From Shewanellaceae bacterium UBA2521 (GTDB taxonomy: Bacteria > Pseudomonadota > Gammaproteobacteria > Enterobacterales > Shewanellaceae), in NCBI GenBank assembly GCA_002341165.1, contig DDNL01000010.1, positions 1,266-36,759 of the forward strand: a stretch of 35,494 nt of DNA. The letters run 5' to 3'. Below, one piece after another: positions 8,531 through 16,804 of the stretch. The notes beneath the pieces are model-generated. The model worked only from the letters and a program-made list of their open reading frames with translations. It was not told the DNA's origin and did no database searches. Made by a program: the position numbers and the translations under genes. Each line of letters starts with the position of its first letter. The stretch's first letter is position 1.

Positions 8531-8563
8531 AAAAGGTGTTTCGCCATGCGAAATACCTTTTTT
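8531..8563 (+). terminator. Terminator after array copy 3
   Basis: This is the same AAGGTGTTTCGC hairpin with triloop CAT and the arm GCGAAATACCTT, then a T run. Confidence 0.85.
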
Positions 8564-9015
8564 ATAGCATTCTTATAACTGCTCAAAGATTATATTGGTT
8601 TACAAAGTTATACTTTTAATGTTTATTTTAATTTTAACACCTTAATCTTTAATTTATATAATATAAGTTAGATTATTTAACTCCAAAAAGCTCATAAATA
8701 GTTATTTCCACAAGCTACTCTACATAAATCTATACTTAGTTGGTTATCTCATGATACAAAACCAAACCTTATTTTTAACCACTAAAATCGCCTAAACACT
8801 CCTAAAAAACGCAAAAAAACGTGATCTTTATCGAAAAAAAAGAAACAAGATGTATGTAACAAAATTTAGACCTATCTCATTCATCCTATATATTGATAAA
8901 ACGTGCGTTAATCACAAAAAACAAACTAAAAGGCTTAAAAAAGTGACAAAAAAGGCGAATAACTGTACAATTCTTGTTAGTTAATTAGCTAACTGGTTTA
9001 TACAGGAAAGTACAG
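8564..9015 (+). other. Conserved non-coding spacer upstream of array copy 4
   Basis: This is the third version of the same spacer. Its last 80 nt are almost identical to those before copy 2, including the AGGAAAG Shine-Dalgarno. The CRP-like site has an intact left half (GTGA) and a damaged right half (TCGA). The -35-like element is changed to TTTAGA. I see no gene. Confidence 0.65.
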
Positions 9016-9564
9016 ATGAAAAAAGTCATTTTAGCCACACTTATCACTATTACAGCGTGTGCAACACAAGCAAAACATAGGCCTCTACAAATAGGTTTAG
9101 AAACAGGTTATCAAGCCACTGACATAGATGAGCCGGGATTCAATGAAGAATATGACAACACGACTATAGGCGCTCAAGTAGGTTATGAAATACAAGTGAA
9201 TGATACGCTTTCTGTAACACCTATTGCTCACTTCGGTACAAGCGTAGATAACGATAGAATTAAGACTAAATTAGAACTTGAACGTTATGTAGCATTTGGT
9301 ACTAAATTCAGTGTTTATGATACTGCTGAACAACGCCTATTCTTTTATGCCGAGCCAAATTATAGATACCAAAAAATGAACTGTACTTCTAAGAAAACCA
9401 AGACAAATAGTCATCTCTATCTTAAGCATAAAGGTATGGGTGTTAAGTTAGGTGTAGGTGCATTTGTTACAGACAATGTGATGATCGACTTCAGTGTAAG
9501 TAAGCACTGGATGAAAACCGAAGATGTCTCTCATATCTTACTCGGTGTATCTTACGCACTTTAA
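9016..9564 (+). CDS. Secreted, probably outer-membrane beta-barrel protein, array copy 4
   Basis: The product is 182 aa, the shortest intact copy. The signal peptide is MKKVILATLITITACATQA followed by KHR. It has a single GLETG rather than the duplicated form. The first loop is short and acidic (ATDIDEPGFNEEYDN). The strand regions match copies 2 and 3 (TTIGAQVGYEIQVND, LSVTPIAHFGTSVDND, YVAFGTKFSVYD, RLFFYAEPNYRYQK, GMGVKLGVGAFVTDN) and it ends LLGVSYAL. One extra Cys appears (MNCTS). It ends 92 nt before the convergent pcm stop, with the array terminator between. Confidence 0.85.
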   Translation: MKKVILATLITITACATQAKHRPLQIGLETGYQATDIDEPGFNEEYDNTTIGAQVGYEIQVNDTLSVTPIAHFGTSVDNDRIKTKLELERYVAFGTKFSVYDTAEQRLFFYAEPNYRYQKMNCTSKKTKTNSHLYLKHKGMGVKLGVGAFVTDNVMIDFSVSKHWMKTEDVSHILLGVSYAL

Positions 9565-9593
9565 TGTGTAAACCTATACAGTTGTGATTCAGA

Positions 9594-9628
9594 AAAAGGT
9601 GTTTCGCGATGCGAAATACCTTTTTTTT
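9594..9628. terminator. Terminator between array copy 4 and pcm
   Basis: This is the fourth copy of the array hairpin. On the reverse strand the stem is followed by TTTTTCTG, so it can also serve the convergent pcm. Confidence 0.8.
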
Positions 9629-9656
9629 GCACCTAGTTTTATGCTTCCTTACACAT

Positions 9657-10295
9657 TCAGTCCAAATCACCTCGCACCAAAGGAGCAAAACGTACCGTTT
9701 CGAGCATTTTCGTTTCGTAGCGATGTTTATGCCTTACCACACAAGCGAGTTCTTGATGCGTCTCTCCAACAGGTATGAGTAAGCACCCTCCTAACTTAAG
9801 TTGTTTAAGAAGGATCTCTGGAACTTCTGGCACACTTGCGGTCACCACAATACCATCATAAGCGCCTTTGGCTTCCCAACCTTGCCAGCCATCACCATAC
9901 TTAAACTGCACATTATGAATATCTTGCTGTTTTAAACGCCTTCTAGCACTAATTTGTAGAGCTTTGATACGTTCTATCGTCGCAACACGTGTAAAGAGCT
10001 TAGCCATCATCGCAGTTTGGTAACCCGAGCCTGTACCTATTTCTAAAACCGAGTCTTGTACTTGGTGTTGTAATAAGGTTTGCATCATTAGAGCAGAAAT
10101 ATAAGGCTGAGAAATAGTTTGACCAAAACCTATAGGCAAAGCGGTTTGATCAAATGATTTCTCAACTAATGCTGAATCTAAAAAACGATAACGCGGGGTT
10201 TGTTCGACCACATGTAATACACGGTGATCGACAATCTGCTTGCGTTTGAGTAGCTCGACTAGTCGAGCATTATAGGTCATCATCCATCCATTCAT
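9657..10295 (-). CDS. pcm: Protein-L-isoaspartate O-methyltransferase
   Basis: Pcm is an S-adenosylmethionine-dependent repair enzyme that methylates isoaspartyl residues in aged proteins. The product is 212 aa (E. coli 208). Family motifs are TALPIGFGQTISQPYISALM, the SAM-binding VLEIGTGSGYQTAMMAKL, RRRLKQQDIHNV, GDGWQGW and the C-terminal VRFAPLVRGDL. The start is uncertain: ATG 10295 and the nearby ATG codons at 10283 and 10280 are all possible, and no strong Shine-Dalgarno decides. It lies 41 nt downstream of surE in the expected surE-pcm order. The next member of the classical cluster, nlpD, is separated from it by the 4-kb barrel-protein array. Confidence 0.96.
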   Translation of the reverse strand: MNGWMMTYNARLVELLKRKQIVDHRVLHVVEQTPRYRFLDSALVEKSFDQTALPIGFGQTISQPYISALMMQTLLQHQVQDSVLEIGTGSGYQTAMMAKLFTRVATIERIKALQISARRRLKQQDIHNVQFKYGDGWQGWEAKGAYDGIVVTASVPEVPEILLKQLKLGGCLLIPVGETHQELACVVRHKHRYETKMLETVRFAPLVRGDLD

Positions 10296-10336
10296 GCCTG
10301 CATCATTCCATTGATTGTAATCGGGTTAATTATCTT

Positions 10337-11080
10337 TTATTCCGAATCGAACCACGCATTGAGTGTATCGACTGCCTGATGCGCTGTTGCATCAATCGAC
10401 AGAGGCGTAACCGAGACATAGCCTTGTTTTATAGCATGAAAATCTGTACCTTCCTCGGTATCCGTGCCTTGACCTGGAGGACCTATCCAGTAAATATCGC
10501 GTCCGGCAGGGTCTTGCTCACGAATCATATTGTTTGCTTTATTTCGCGCACCTAAACGGGTAACCTGCATACCTTTGAGTGCATCATAAGGCACATCAGG
10601 TACATTCACATTTAGAATCTGAGTACCTGTAAGAGGCTTAGCCAACAGCTTTTGAACCAGCTCAACGGCAACCTGTGCTGCTGTTTGATAGTGCTGTGTA
10701 CCGACTAAAGATAGAGCAAGAGCTGGCATCTGCAAAAAGCGTCCTTCCATCGCTGATGCGACTGTACCTGAATAGAGGACATCATCGCCTAAGTTTGCAC
10801 CTGCATTGATGCCGGATACCACAATATGCGGCTCATCTTGACAAAGCTGTCTTAAAGCTAAATGAACACAATCTGCGGGCGTGCCATTGACCGAAATAAA
10901 GCCATTGGATAAGTGTTGCAAGCGTAAAGGCTGATGTAAAGTCAAAGCATGACTTGCTCCTGAGCAATTCCTATCGGGTGCGACCGTGAGCACTTCCCCA
11001 AGCTCTTGTAAATGTTCTGAAAGCGCTTGAATACCTGGTGCGTGAACACCATCATCATTACTTACAAGAATTTTTATCAT
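10337..11080 (-). CDS. surE: 5'/3'-nucleotidase SurE
   Basis: SurE is a metal-dependent nucleoside monophosphate phosphatase linked to stationary-phase survival. The product is 247 aa. The N-terminal metal site is MIKILVSNDDG (D9, D10). The APDRNCSGASHALTL motif carries the conserved Ser, and VSGINAGANLGDDVLYSGTV carries the conserved Asn and the active-site loop. The ATG at 11080 has a strong AAGGAGA Shine-Dalgarno about 5 nt upstream. It sits 37 nt after truD and 41 nt before pcm, so the genes are probably co-transcribed. Confidence 0.97.
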   Translation of the reverse strand: MIKILVSNDDGVHAPGIQALSEHLQELGEVLTVAPDRNCSGASHALTLHQPLRLQHLSNGFISVNGTPADCVHLALRQLCQDEPHIVVSGINAGANLGDDVLYSGTVASAMEGRFLQMPALALSLVGTQHYQTAAQVAVELVQKLLAKPLTGTQILNVNVPDVPYDALKGMQVTRLGARNKANNMIREQDPAGRDIYWIGPPGQGTDTEEGTDFHAIKQGYVSVTPLSIDATAHQAVDTLNAWFDSE

Positions 11081-11117
11081 AAACTTCTCCTTTTTTTAAT
11101 ATCATGACTCTAAAATA

Positions 11118-12146
11118 CTATGTGATCTGCTGCATATCTTTATAATCAATAAGCTCTCGTAAAACTGACGTCGCAAAACAACCAGCAGAGAGTGTAAAAG
11201 CAACAGTTACACTTTGTTGCTCTGTATCGACCAATAACTCAGGAGCTTCTGGATATAAAAGCATAGCACGGCGTTCCTGTTTAAGACCTGCGCGGCTTAA
11301 ACCTTCTGTGATCCATTCGTGTTGCTCCGCTACGCCTTGCTCTAACGTTAAAGCATCTTGTTGTGTTGCGAGCTGACCTTCACCCCACAAAGGAGCGGAA
11401 ATATGGATATCTCTTTCATCCAAACGCTGCTTTAATGTATCAGACCAAGAATCGACTAAGAAAAAGCTGTGAGAGCCTTGTAAAACCACAACATCTCCAA
11501 CAAGACATTGCACACCATATTGCGCAATACGCTGACTGACAACCTGATTATACAAGTATGAGCGTGCTGCTGATAAATACATACTTTTTTGATTTTTATT
11601 TTTAATACGCTGACCTGCAAACATGCTTCGTGCTTTGTCGATATTTTTGCCTTGATGACCGAAACGCTGCTCTCCAAAATAATTAGGCACACCTTGCTCA
11701 CAGATGCGCTGAAAACGCGTCGCAACATGCTCAATTCCCGTAACAGATTTCAGAGTGATTCGAAAACGGTTACCTTGTAACGTGCCACGACGTAGTTTCT
11801 TATGATGACGTTCTGTGCGTAAGACTTGAATCGTCTCGTCATTCAAACTGCACCAATGCGGTTCAGCTTGTCCAGCAAGACGTACAGAGAACCATTGTAA
11901 GGTTCTGGCATGTCGGTCTTTTTGACCAGCAAAGCTAACATCTCGAGGATGTACTTTAGCAAGTTTAGACAGCTGCTCTGCAACAAATTGGGTGTTGGTA
12001 CCTCGTTTTTCAATCCAGAGAAAAACATGCTCCCCTTCACCACTAGGTTCAAAACCTAACACTTCTTCAACGTAGAAATCATCTACTTCACAACGCATCA
12101 GTCCTTGAGCTACCGCAGCACCGTGCAAATAAGTCAATGCACTCAT
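11118..12146 (-). CDS. truD: tRNA pseudouridine(13) synthase TruD
   Basis: TruD makes pseudouridine at position 13 of tRNA-Glu. The product is 342 aa. The catalytic Asp is D77 in the motif SFAGQKDRHA. The GVPNYFGEQRFG segment is the second family signature. An insertion domain characteristic of TruD lies between about residues 160 and 300. It starts at ATG 12146, overlapping the ispF stop by 4 nt (ATGA), which indicates translational coupling. Confidence 0.96.
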   Translation of the reverse strand: MSALTYLHGAAVAQGLMRCEVDDFYVEEVLGFEPSGEGEHVFLWIEKRGTNTQFVAEQLSKLAKVHPRDVSFAGQKDRHARTLQWFSVRLAGQAEPHWCSLNDETIQVLRTERHHKKLRRGTLQGNRFRITLKSVTGIEHVATRFQRICEQGVPNYFGEQRFGHQGKNIDKARSMFAGQRIKNKNQKSMYLSAARSYLYNQVVSQRIAQYGVQCLVGDVVVLQGSHSFFLVDSWSDTLKQRLDERDIHISAPLWGEGQLATQQDALTLEQGVAEQHEWITEGLSRAGLKQERRAMLLYPEAPELLVDTEQQSVTVAFTLSAGCFATSVLRELIDYKDMQQIT

Positions 12147-12628
12147 GTGATAGACTGTTTCTTCAAGAGTACAACAGCTTCTACAGCAATGCCTTCTTTA
12201 CGTCCTACAAATCCAAGCTTCTCGGTTGTAGTGGCTTTAACATTTACATTCTCTGTATCAAGAGCTAAGTCCTGTGCGATAACAGCTTCAATTTGATTGA
12301 TATAAGGTGCCATTTTAGGTGCTTCGGCAATCACGGTACAATCTAAATTTCCGACTTTATAACCTTGCTTTTGTACCAAAGCAAAACAATGACGCATTAA
12401 CTCACGACTGTCAGCATCTTTCCAAGCCTCACTGTTATCAGGAAAATGGCGACCAATATCTCCTGCGCCTATCGCACCGAGAAGCGCATCACTTATCGCA
12501 TGTAAAATCACATCACCATCTGAATGTGCAATCAACCCTTTGTCATAAGGAATATGCACACCACCGAGTAATAATGGCTTATCACTGCCAAACTTATGGA
12601 CATCAAAGCCATGACCAATACGTATCAT
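12143..12628 (-). CDS. ispF: 2-C-methyl-D-erythritol 2,4-cyclodiphosphate synthase
   Basis: IspF catalyses the fifth step of the MEP isoprenoid pathway and forms a zinc-dependent trimer. The product is 161 aa. The metal ligands D9 and H11 are in MIRIGHGFDVHKFG. AHSDGDVILHAISDALLGA and GDIGRHFPD follow, and the C-terminal half holds the NVKATTTEKLGFVGRKEGIA motif. It overlaps truD by 4 nt downstream and ispD by 4 nt upstream, so ispD, ispF and truD are tightly coupled. Confidence 0.97.
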   Translation of the reverse strand: MIRIGHGFDVHKFGSDKPLLLGGVHIPYDKGLIAHSDGDVILHAISDALLGAIGAGDIGRHFPDNSEAWKDADSRELMRHCFALVQKQGYKVGNLDCTVIAEAPKMAPYINQIEAVIAQDLALDTENVNVKATTTEKLGFVGRKEGIAVEAVVLLKKQSIT

Positions 12629-13329
12629 AAATTTTGTTCCTGTTCTTTCAAAAAAAGTTCTGCAAGTAACACATCATCTGGATGGGTTACCTTTATATTA
12701 TCAAATCGACTCGATACAATCTGCACACTGTGCTGCATCGATTCCATTGCACTGGCTTCGTCAGTAATCTCTCGTTGCTCGGCATGCGCTTGCGCAATAG
12801 CATCTCGTAGTAGAGACCAAGAAAACAGCTGAGGCGTTAACGCATGCCACAGGCCTTCTCGGTCAACAGTAGATGCTACACAACCATCAGCCTGAACGCG
12901 CTTCATCGTATCACGTACCGGCATGGCTAAAATGCTACCCTGTTGAGTTGTACAAGCATGTTCTATAAGCTGATCGAGATCCTGGTGCGTGATACAAGGT
13001 CTAGCCGCATCATGTACCAGCGCCCATGTATGAGGACTATCCGAATAAGACTTTAAACCTTGCAAAACCGACTCTGAGCGACTTGCGCCTCCTATCACGG
13101 TCTTTACTTTTGGATGCGACGCTTCTTCTAACGTCGAAAAATGCTGATCTTCTGGATGCAAAGCAACAATAACCTGTTCTACGCGTGGATGCGATAACAA
13201 GCGCGATAACGTATGACTCAATAAAGGACGACCATGCAAAGGCAAATACTGCTTAGGCATCACACTTTTCATACGCGTACCTAGACCCGCAGCAGGTACA
13301 ATAGCAACAATAGATAATAAGGAGTTCAC
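12625..13329 (-). CDS. ispD: 2-C-methyl-D-erythritol 4-phosphate cytidylyltransferase
   Basis: IspD is the third enzyme of the MEP pathway and transfers CMP to methylerythritol phosphate. The CTP-binding glycine-rich motif is AAGLGTRMKSVMPKQYLPL. Other family motifs are LVHDAARPCI, PVRDTMKRV, LWHALTPQLF, ITDEASAME and DNIKVTHPDD. I place the start at GTG 13329 (MNSLLSIVAIVPAAGLG) because GAGG lies 6 nt upstream and the length ahead of the motif fits the family. A longer frame from a TTG at 13353 is less likely. The product is then 234 aa. It follows ftsB by 38 nt, the common ftsB-ispD-ispF order. Confidence 0.95.
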   Translation of the reverse strand: MNSLLSIVAIVPAAGLGTRMKSVMPKQYLPLHGRPLLSHTLSRLLSHPRVEQVIVALHPEDQHFSTLEEASHPKVKTVIGGASRSESVLQGLKSYSDSPHTWALVHDAARPCITHQDLDQLIEHACTTQQGSILAMPVRDTMKRVQADGCVASTVDREGLWHALTPQLFSWSLLRDAIAQAHAEQREITDEASAMESMQHSVQIVSSRFDNIKVTHPDDVLLAELFLKEQEQNL

Positions 13330-13367
13330 ATCAAGCCTCGGTGGATCGTTCAACAGATACGAATGGT

Positions 13368-13652
13368 TTATTGTATCTCTGATTTATGTAACACACGGTA
13401 AAATGTTTCATTTGATTTAATAAAACCTAAATCATAACGCGCATGCTCTTCAATTGCATCTGTACCTTCTTGTAAATCTTGAACTTCCCTTCTCAAAATA
13501 TGATTTCGCTGTTCTAGTTTGTCATTAATTTGCTGTTGTATCATCACTTTTTCTTGCAAGCGAAAATACTCCGGCAAACTATTGTGCCCAAAACCTATAC
13601 GATACACAAGCAAAGCGAATACAACAAGATGAATTAAACTTAATGTGTTCAT
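13368..13652 (-). CDS. ftsB: Cell division protein FtsB
   Basis: FtsB is a small bitopic inner-membrane divisome protein that works with FtsL and FtsQ. The product is 94 aa. A single N-terminal membrane segment (LIHLVVFALLVYRIGFG) is followed by YFRLQEKVMIQQQ and a coiled coil (about residues 30-62). The LEQRNHILRREVQDLQEGTD and EEHARYDLGFIK segments are typical of the family. It lies between eno and ispD, its standard place in gammaproteobacteria. A terminator separates it from eno. Confidence 0.94.
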   Translation of the reverse strand: MNTLSLIHLVVFALLVYRIGFGHNSLPEYFRLQEKVMIQQQINDKLEQRNHILRREVQDLQEGTDAIEEHARYDLGFIKSNETFYRVLHKSEIQ

Positions 13653-13684
13653 ACCTTAGTCTTACTTTTTACACTTGAGTGAAT

Positions 13685-13712
13685 AAAAAAACCGCATAAA
13701 GCGGCTTTTTTA
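13685..13712 (-). terminator. Terminator after eno
   Basis: On the minus strand AAAAAAGCCGC-TTTAT-GCGGTTTTTTT forms a GC-rich stem followed by a T run just after the eno stop. ftsB downstream therefore probably has its own promoter or is read through. Confidence 0.8.
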
Positions 13713-13722
13713 TTGTTTCGCT

Positions 13723-15024
13723 CTATGCATTCTGTCCTTTAATCTCTGAACCGCCGCGAAACAGCGCCTGCTTGGCAAGAGATGATTCTATCCGCAAAAG
13801 TTGATTATACTTGGCAACACGATCTGAGCGACATAGAGATCCTGTTTTTATTTGTCCTGCCGCGGTACCCACTGCTAAATCGGCAATGGTTGCATCTTCG
13901 GTTTCACCACTTCGATGCGAAATTACAACAGTATAGCCTGCTTCTTTTGCCATACGAATGGCACGCAAAGTTTCAGTCAAACTACCAATTTGATTAAACT
14001 TAATCAAGATCGAGTTAGCCACTTGCTCTGTGATGCCTCTGGATAAAATCTGAGTATTCGTGACAAACAAATCATCACCTACAAGCTGAATGCGCTCACC
14101 TAGCTTCTCTGTTAAATAAGACCAACCTTGCCAGTCTGATTCATCTAAACCATCTTCAATAGATACAATAGGATACTTTTGCGTTAAATCTGCTAAATAA
14201 TGCGTAAAGCCCTGCGCATCAAAACGCTGGCCTTCTCCAGATAAATGATACTGCCCGTCTTGATAGAACTCCGATGCTGCACAATCTAAAGCGAGTTTAA
14301 AGTCCTGCCCTAATTGATATCCAGCTTGGACAATAGCTTGCTCTATGACCACCAGCGCTTCTTCATTTGACGCAAGATTTGGTGCAAAACCACCTTCATC
14401 ACCCACGGCTGTACTCAAACCTTTTTGCTGCAAAACTTTTTTCAAGTGATGAAATACTTCAGCTCCCATGCGCAGTGCTTCACGAAAGCTAGTTGCCGAG
14501 ACAGGCATGATCATAAACTCTTGAATGTCGACATTATTATCTGCATGCTCTCCTCCATTGATGATATTCATCATCGGTAGAGGTAGTGTCAAAGGCTCTA
14601 TCGTGCCATTTAACTCAGCAATATAAGCATATAAAGGCATACGCTTAGCCGCGGCTGCGGCTTTTGCTACAGCAAGCGAAACAGCTAGGATAGCATTCGC
14701 TCCGAGCTTATCTTTGTTGTCAGTACCGTCAAGCGCAATCATTGTATTATCAATCAGCTCTTGCTGCGTGACATCCATACCTATGAGCTCAGGCGCAATC
14801 GTATTTTCAATATGCGCTACAGCTTGCAACACACCTTTGCCCAAATAACGATTTGGATCGCCGTCTCTAAGCTCAAGGGCTTCTCTTGTTCCCGTTGAAG
14901 CTCCTGAAGGCGCACAGGCTCGGCCATACAAACCATCAGCTAAATGCACCTCAGCTTCAACGGTCGGATGACCTCTTGAGTCGAGAATTTCACGGCCTAT
15001 AACCTTTACTATGTTCATCATCAT
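13723..15024 (-). CDS. eno: Enolase
   Basis: Enolase converts 2-phosphoglycerate to phosphoenolpyruvate and is also part of the RNA degradosome in E. coli. The product is 433 aa, the usual length. Motifs visible are REILDSRGHPTVEAEV, GANAILAVSLAVAKAAA, MMNIINGGEHADNNVDIQEF, AVGDEGGFAPNL with the general acid/base Glu, SIEDGLDESDW and QLVGDDLFVTN for the magnesium site, and ILIKFNQIGS with the catalytic Lys. It begins at three consecutive ATG codons, and an AAGGA Shine-Dalgarno favours the first. It lies 28 nt downstream of pyrG. Confidence 0.98.
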   Translation of the reverse strand: MMMNIVKVIGREILDSRGHPTVEAEVHLADGLYGRACAPSGASTGTREALELRDGDPNRYLGKGVLQAVAHIENTIAPELIGMDVTQQELIDNTMIALDGTDNKDKLGANAILAVSLAVAKAAAAAKRMPLYAYIAELNGTIEPLTLPLPMMNIINGGEHADNNVDIQEFMIMPVSATSFREALRMGAEVFHHLKKVLQQKGLSTAVGDEGGFAPNLASNEEALVVIEQAIVQAGYQLGQDFKLALDCAASEFYQDGQYHLSGEGQRFDAQGFTHYLADLTQKYPIVSIEDGLDESDWQGWSYLTEKLGERIQLVGDDLFVTNTQILSRGITEQVANSILIKFNQIGSLTETLRAIRMAKEAGYTVVISHRSGETEDATIADLAVGTAAGQIKTGSLCRSDRVAKYNQLLRIESSLAKQALFRGGSEIKGQNA

Positions 15025-15052
15025 TTATCCTTAACCAAATTTTGAAGCCTGT

Positions 15053-16678
15053 TTATTTATATTTTTGTTTTGCTGCATCAATAAAGCTTTCAAACAAAGG
15101 ATGCCCATCTCGTGGCGTTGAAGTAAATTCAGGGTGAAACTGTACCGCAACAAACCAAGGATGATCAGGGATCTCTATGATTTCAACCAGCTTTTTATCG
15201 TTTGAGCGACCAGAGAACTTCAAGCCAGCTTGTTCAAGTTGCGTTACATAGTTTTGGTTCACTTCATAACGATGACGATGTCTCTCAATACAGTTTGAAT
15301 CTTGATAGATTTTTGCCACATGCGAGTCTTGTTCAAGATGACACAATTGTTCACCTAAACGCATCGTACCGCCAAGTTCTGCTGCGTCAGAGCGTGTCTC
15401 CATTGTACCTTCATTAGATTTCCATTCATGAATCAACGCAATCACAGGATGCTGAGTATCTGGCGTAAACTCTGTTGAGCTTGCACCGCTTAAACCTGCA
15501 ACGTGACGAGCAAAATCAATCACAGCAACTTGCATCCCCAAACAAATACCTAGATAAGGAATATTGTTTTCGCGTGCATACTGCGCTGTTTTGATTTTAC
15601 CTTCAATGCCGCGTTCACCAAAGCCGCCTGGTACTAAAATAGCATCTAAGTCTTCTAGAAGCTTAGTGCCTTTTGCTTCAATATCTTGACTGTCGATATA
15701 TTTAATTTTCACAGAAACTTTATTTTTAAAACCAGCATGTTTAAGTGCTTCATTTACAGATTTATAAGCATCAGGTAGTTCGATATACTTACCAACTAAT
15801 CCGACAATCACATCATGAGCAGGATTTGCTTCTTGATATACCACATGTTCCCATTCTTGTAAGTTTGCTTCAGGACAGTCAAGTTGGAAACGACGTACGA
15901 TCAGCTGATCCACACCTTGATGTTTAAGCAACATAGGAATTTTATAGATGCTATCAACATCTTTCATCGAAATGACGGCTTTTTCTTCGACATTACAAAA
16001 TAGAGCAATTTTGGCACATTCATGTGTTGGGATATTTTCATGAGCTCTACAGACTAAGATGTCTGGCTGAATACCTAAAGAGCGCAACTCTTTAACTGAG
16101 TGCTGAGTAGGCTTAGTTTTGATTTCTCCCGACGTTTCAAGATAAGGCACTAATGTTAAGTGCATAAACATGACTCGTTCACGACCGAGTTCAACACTCA
16201 GCTGACGAATACTTTCGAGGAAAGGCAAAGACTCAATATCACCGACTGTACCGCCAATTTCAACGATTACAATATCATGATCTTGACCACACTCTAAAAT
16301 ACGGTGTTTAATTTCATTGGTGATATGAGGAATAACCTGAACCGTAGCACCTAAATAATCTCCACGACGCTCTTTTTTTAAGACATCAGAGAAAATACGG
16401 CCTGAAGTATAGTTATTCTTTTGTGTCATTTTGGTGCGAATGAAACGCTCATAATGGCCCAAATCTAAATCCGTCTCAGCACCATCTGCTGTCACAAACA
16501 CTTCACCGTGCTGAATAGGACTCATTGTACCTGGATCAACATTGATATACGGGTCTAATTTCATCATCGTAACTTTTAAATCACGAGCCTCTAAAATTGA
16601 AGCGAGAGAAGCCGCTGCAATACCCTTACCCAATGATGAAACAACACCACCCGTTACAAAAATATACTTAGTTGCCAT
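15053..16678 (-). CDS. pyrG: CTP synthase
   Basis: CTP synthase makes CTP from UTP, ATP and glutamine. The product is 541 aa (E. coli 545). The N-terminal synthetase domain starts KYIFVTGGVVSSLGKGI with its P-loop and includes KLDPYINVDPGTMSPIQHGE and the IGGTVGDIESLPF switch. The C-terminal class I glutamine amidotransferase domain has PGGFGERG, the nucleophile Cys in YLGICLGMQ, and the His-Glu pair in VQFHPEFTS. The 126 nt upstream, between pyrG and mazG, holds a TTGACA but no convincing -10, so I do not call a promoter there. Confidence 0.98.
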   Translation of the reverse strand: MATKYIFVTGGVVSSLGKGIAAASLASILEARDLKVTMMKLDPYINVDPGTMSPIQHGEVFVTADGAETDLDLGHYERFIRTKMTQKNNYTSGRIFSDVLKKERRGDYLGATVQVIPHITNEIKHRILECGQDHDIVIVEIGGTVGDIESLPFLESIRQLSVELGRERVMFMHLTLVPYLETSGEIKTKPTQHSVKELRSLGIQPDILVCRAHENIPTHECAKIALFCNVEEKAVISMKDVDSIYKIPMLLKHQGVDQLIVRRFQLDCPEANLQEWEHVVYQEANPAHDVIVGLVGKYIELPDAYKSVNEALKHAGFKNKVSVKIKYIDSQDIEAKGTKLLEDLDAILVPGGFGERGIEGKIKTAQYARENNIPYLGICLGMQVAVIDFARHVAGLSGASSTEFTPDTQHPVIALIHEWKSNEGTMETRSDAAELGGTMRLGEQLCHLEQDSHVAKIYQDSNCIERHRHRYEVNQNYVTQLEQAGLKFSGRSNDKKLVEIIEIPDHPWFVAVQFHPEFTSTPRDGHPLFESFIDAAKQKYK

Positions 16679-16804
16679 ATCGAACCTGATCTACATCATT
16701 TTTAATTTGATAATTGTATGTCAAAAGAATATCTGACACTTGAATGGAGCATTATTCTATCAAAAGGATGCAGCAGTCTCAAATTATTTAAACAAAATCG
16801 TCAT

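Larger units (their letters stand above)
5636..9628 (+). repeat. Tandem array of four paralogous genes plus spacers
   Basis: Four related genes lie head to tail. Each of the first three is followed by the same hairpin terminator and a near-identical spacer of about 514 nt leading to the next ATG. The repeating unit is about 1.06-1.14 kb and differs mainly by insertions near the start of each coding region. After the fourth terminator (9628) the sequence diverges at once into the pcm 3' flank. The sequence upstream of copy 1 is also unlike the spacers. This fits repeated unequal duplication of a gene with its upstream region. Confidence 0.85.
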
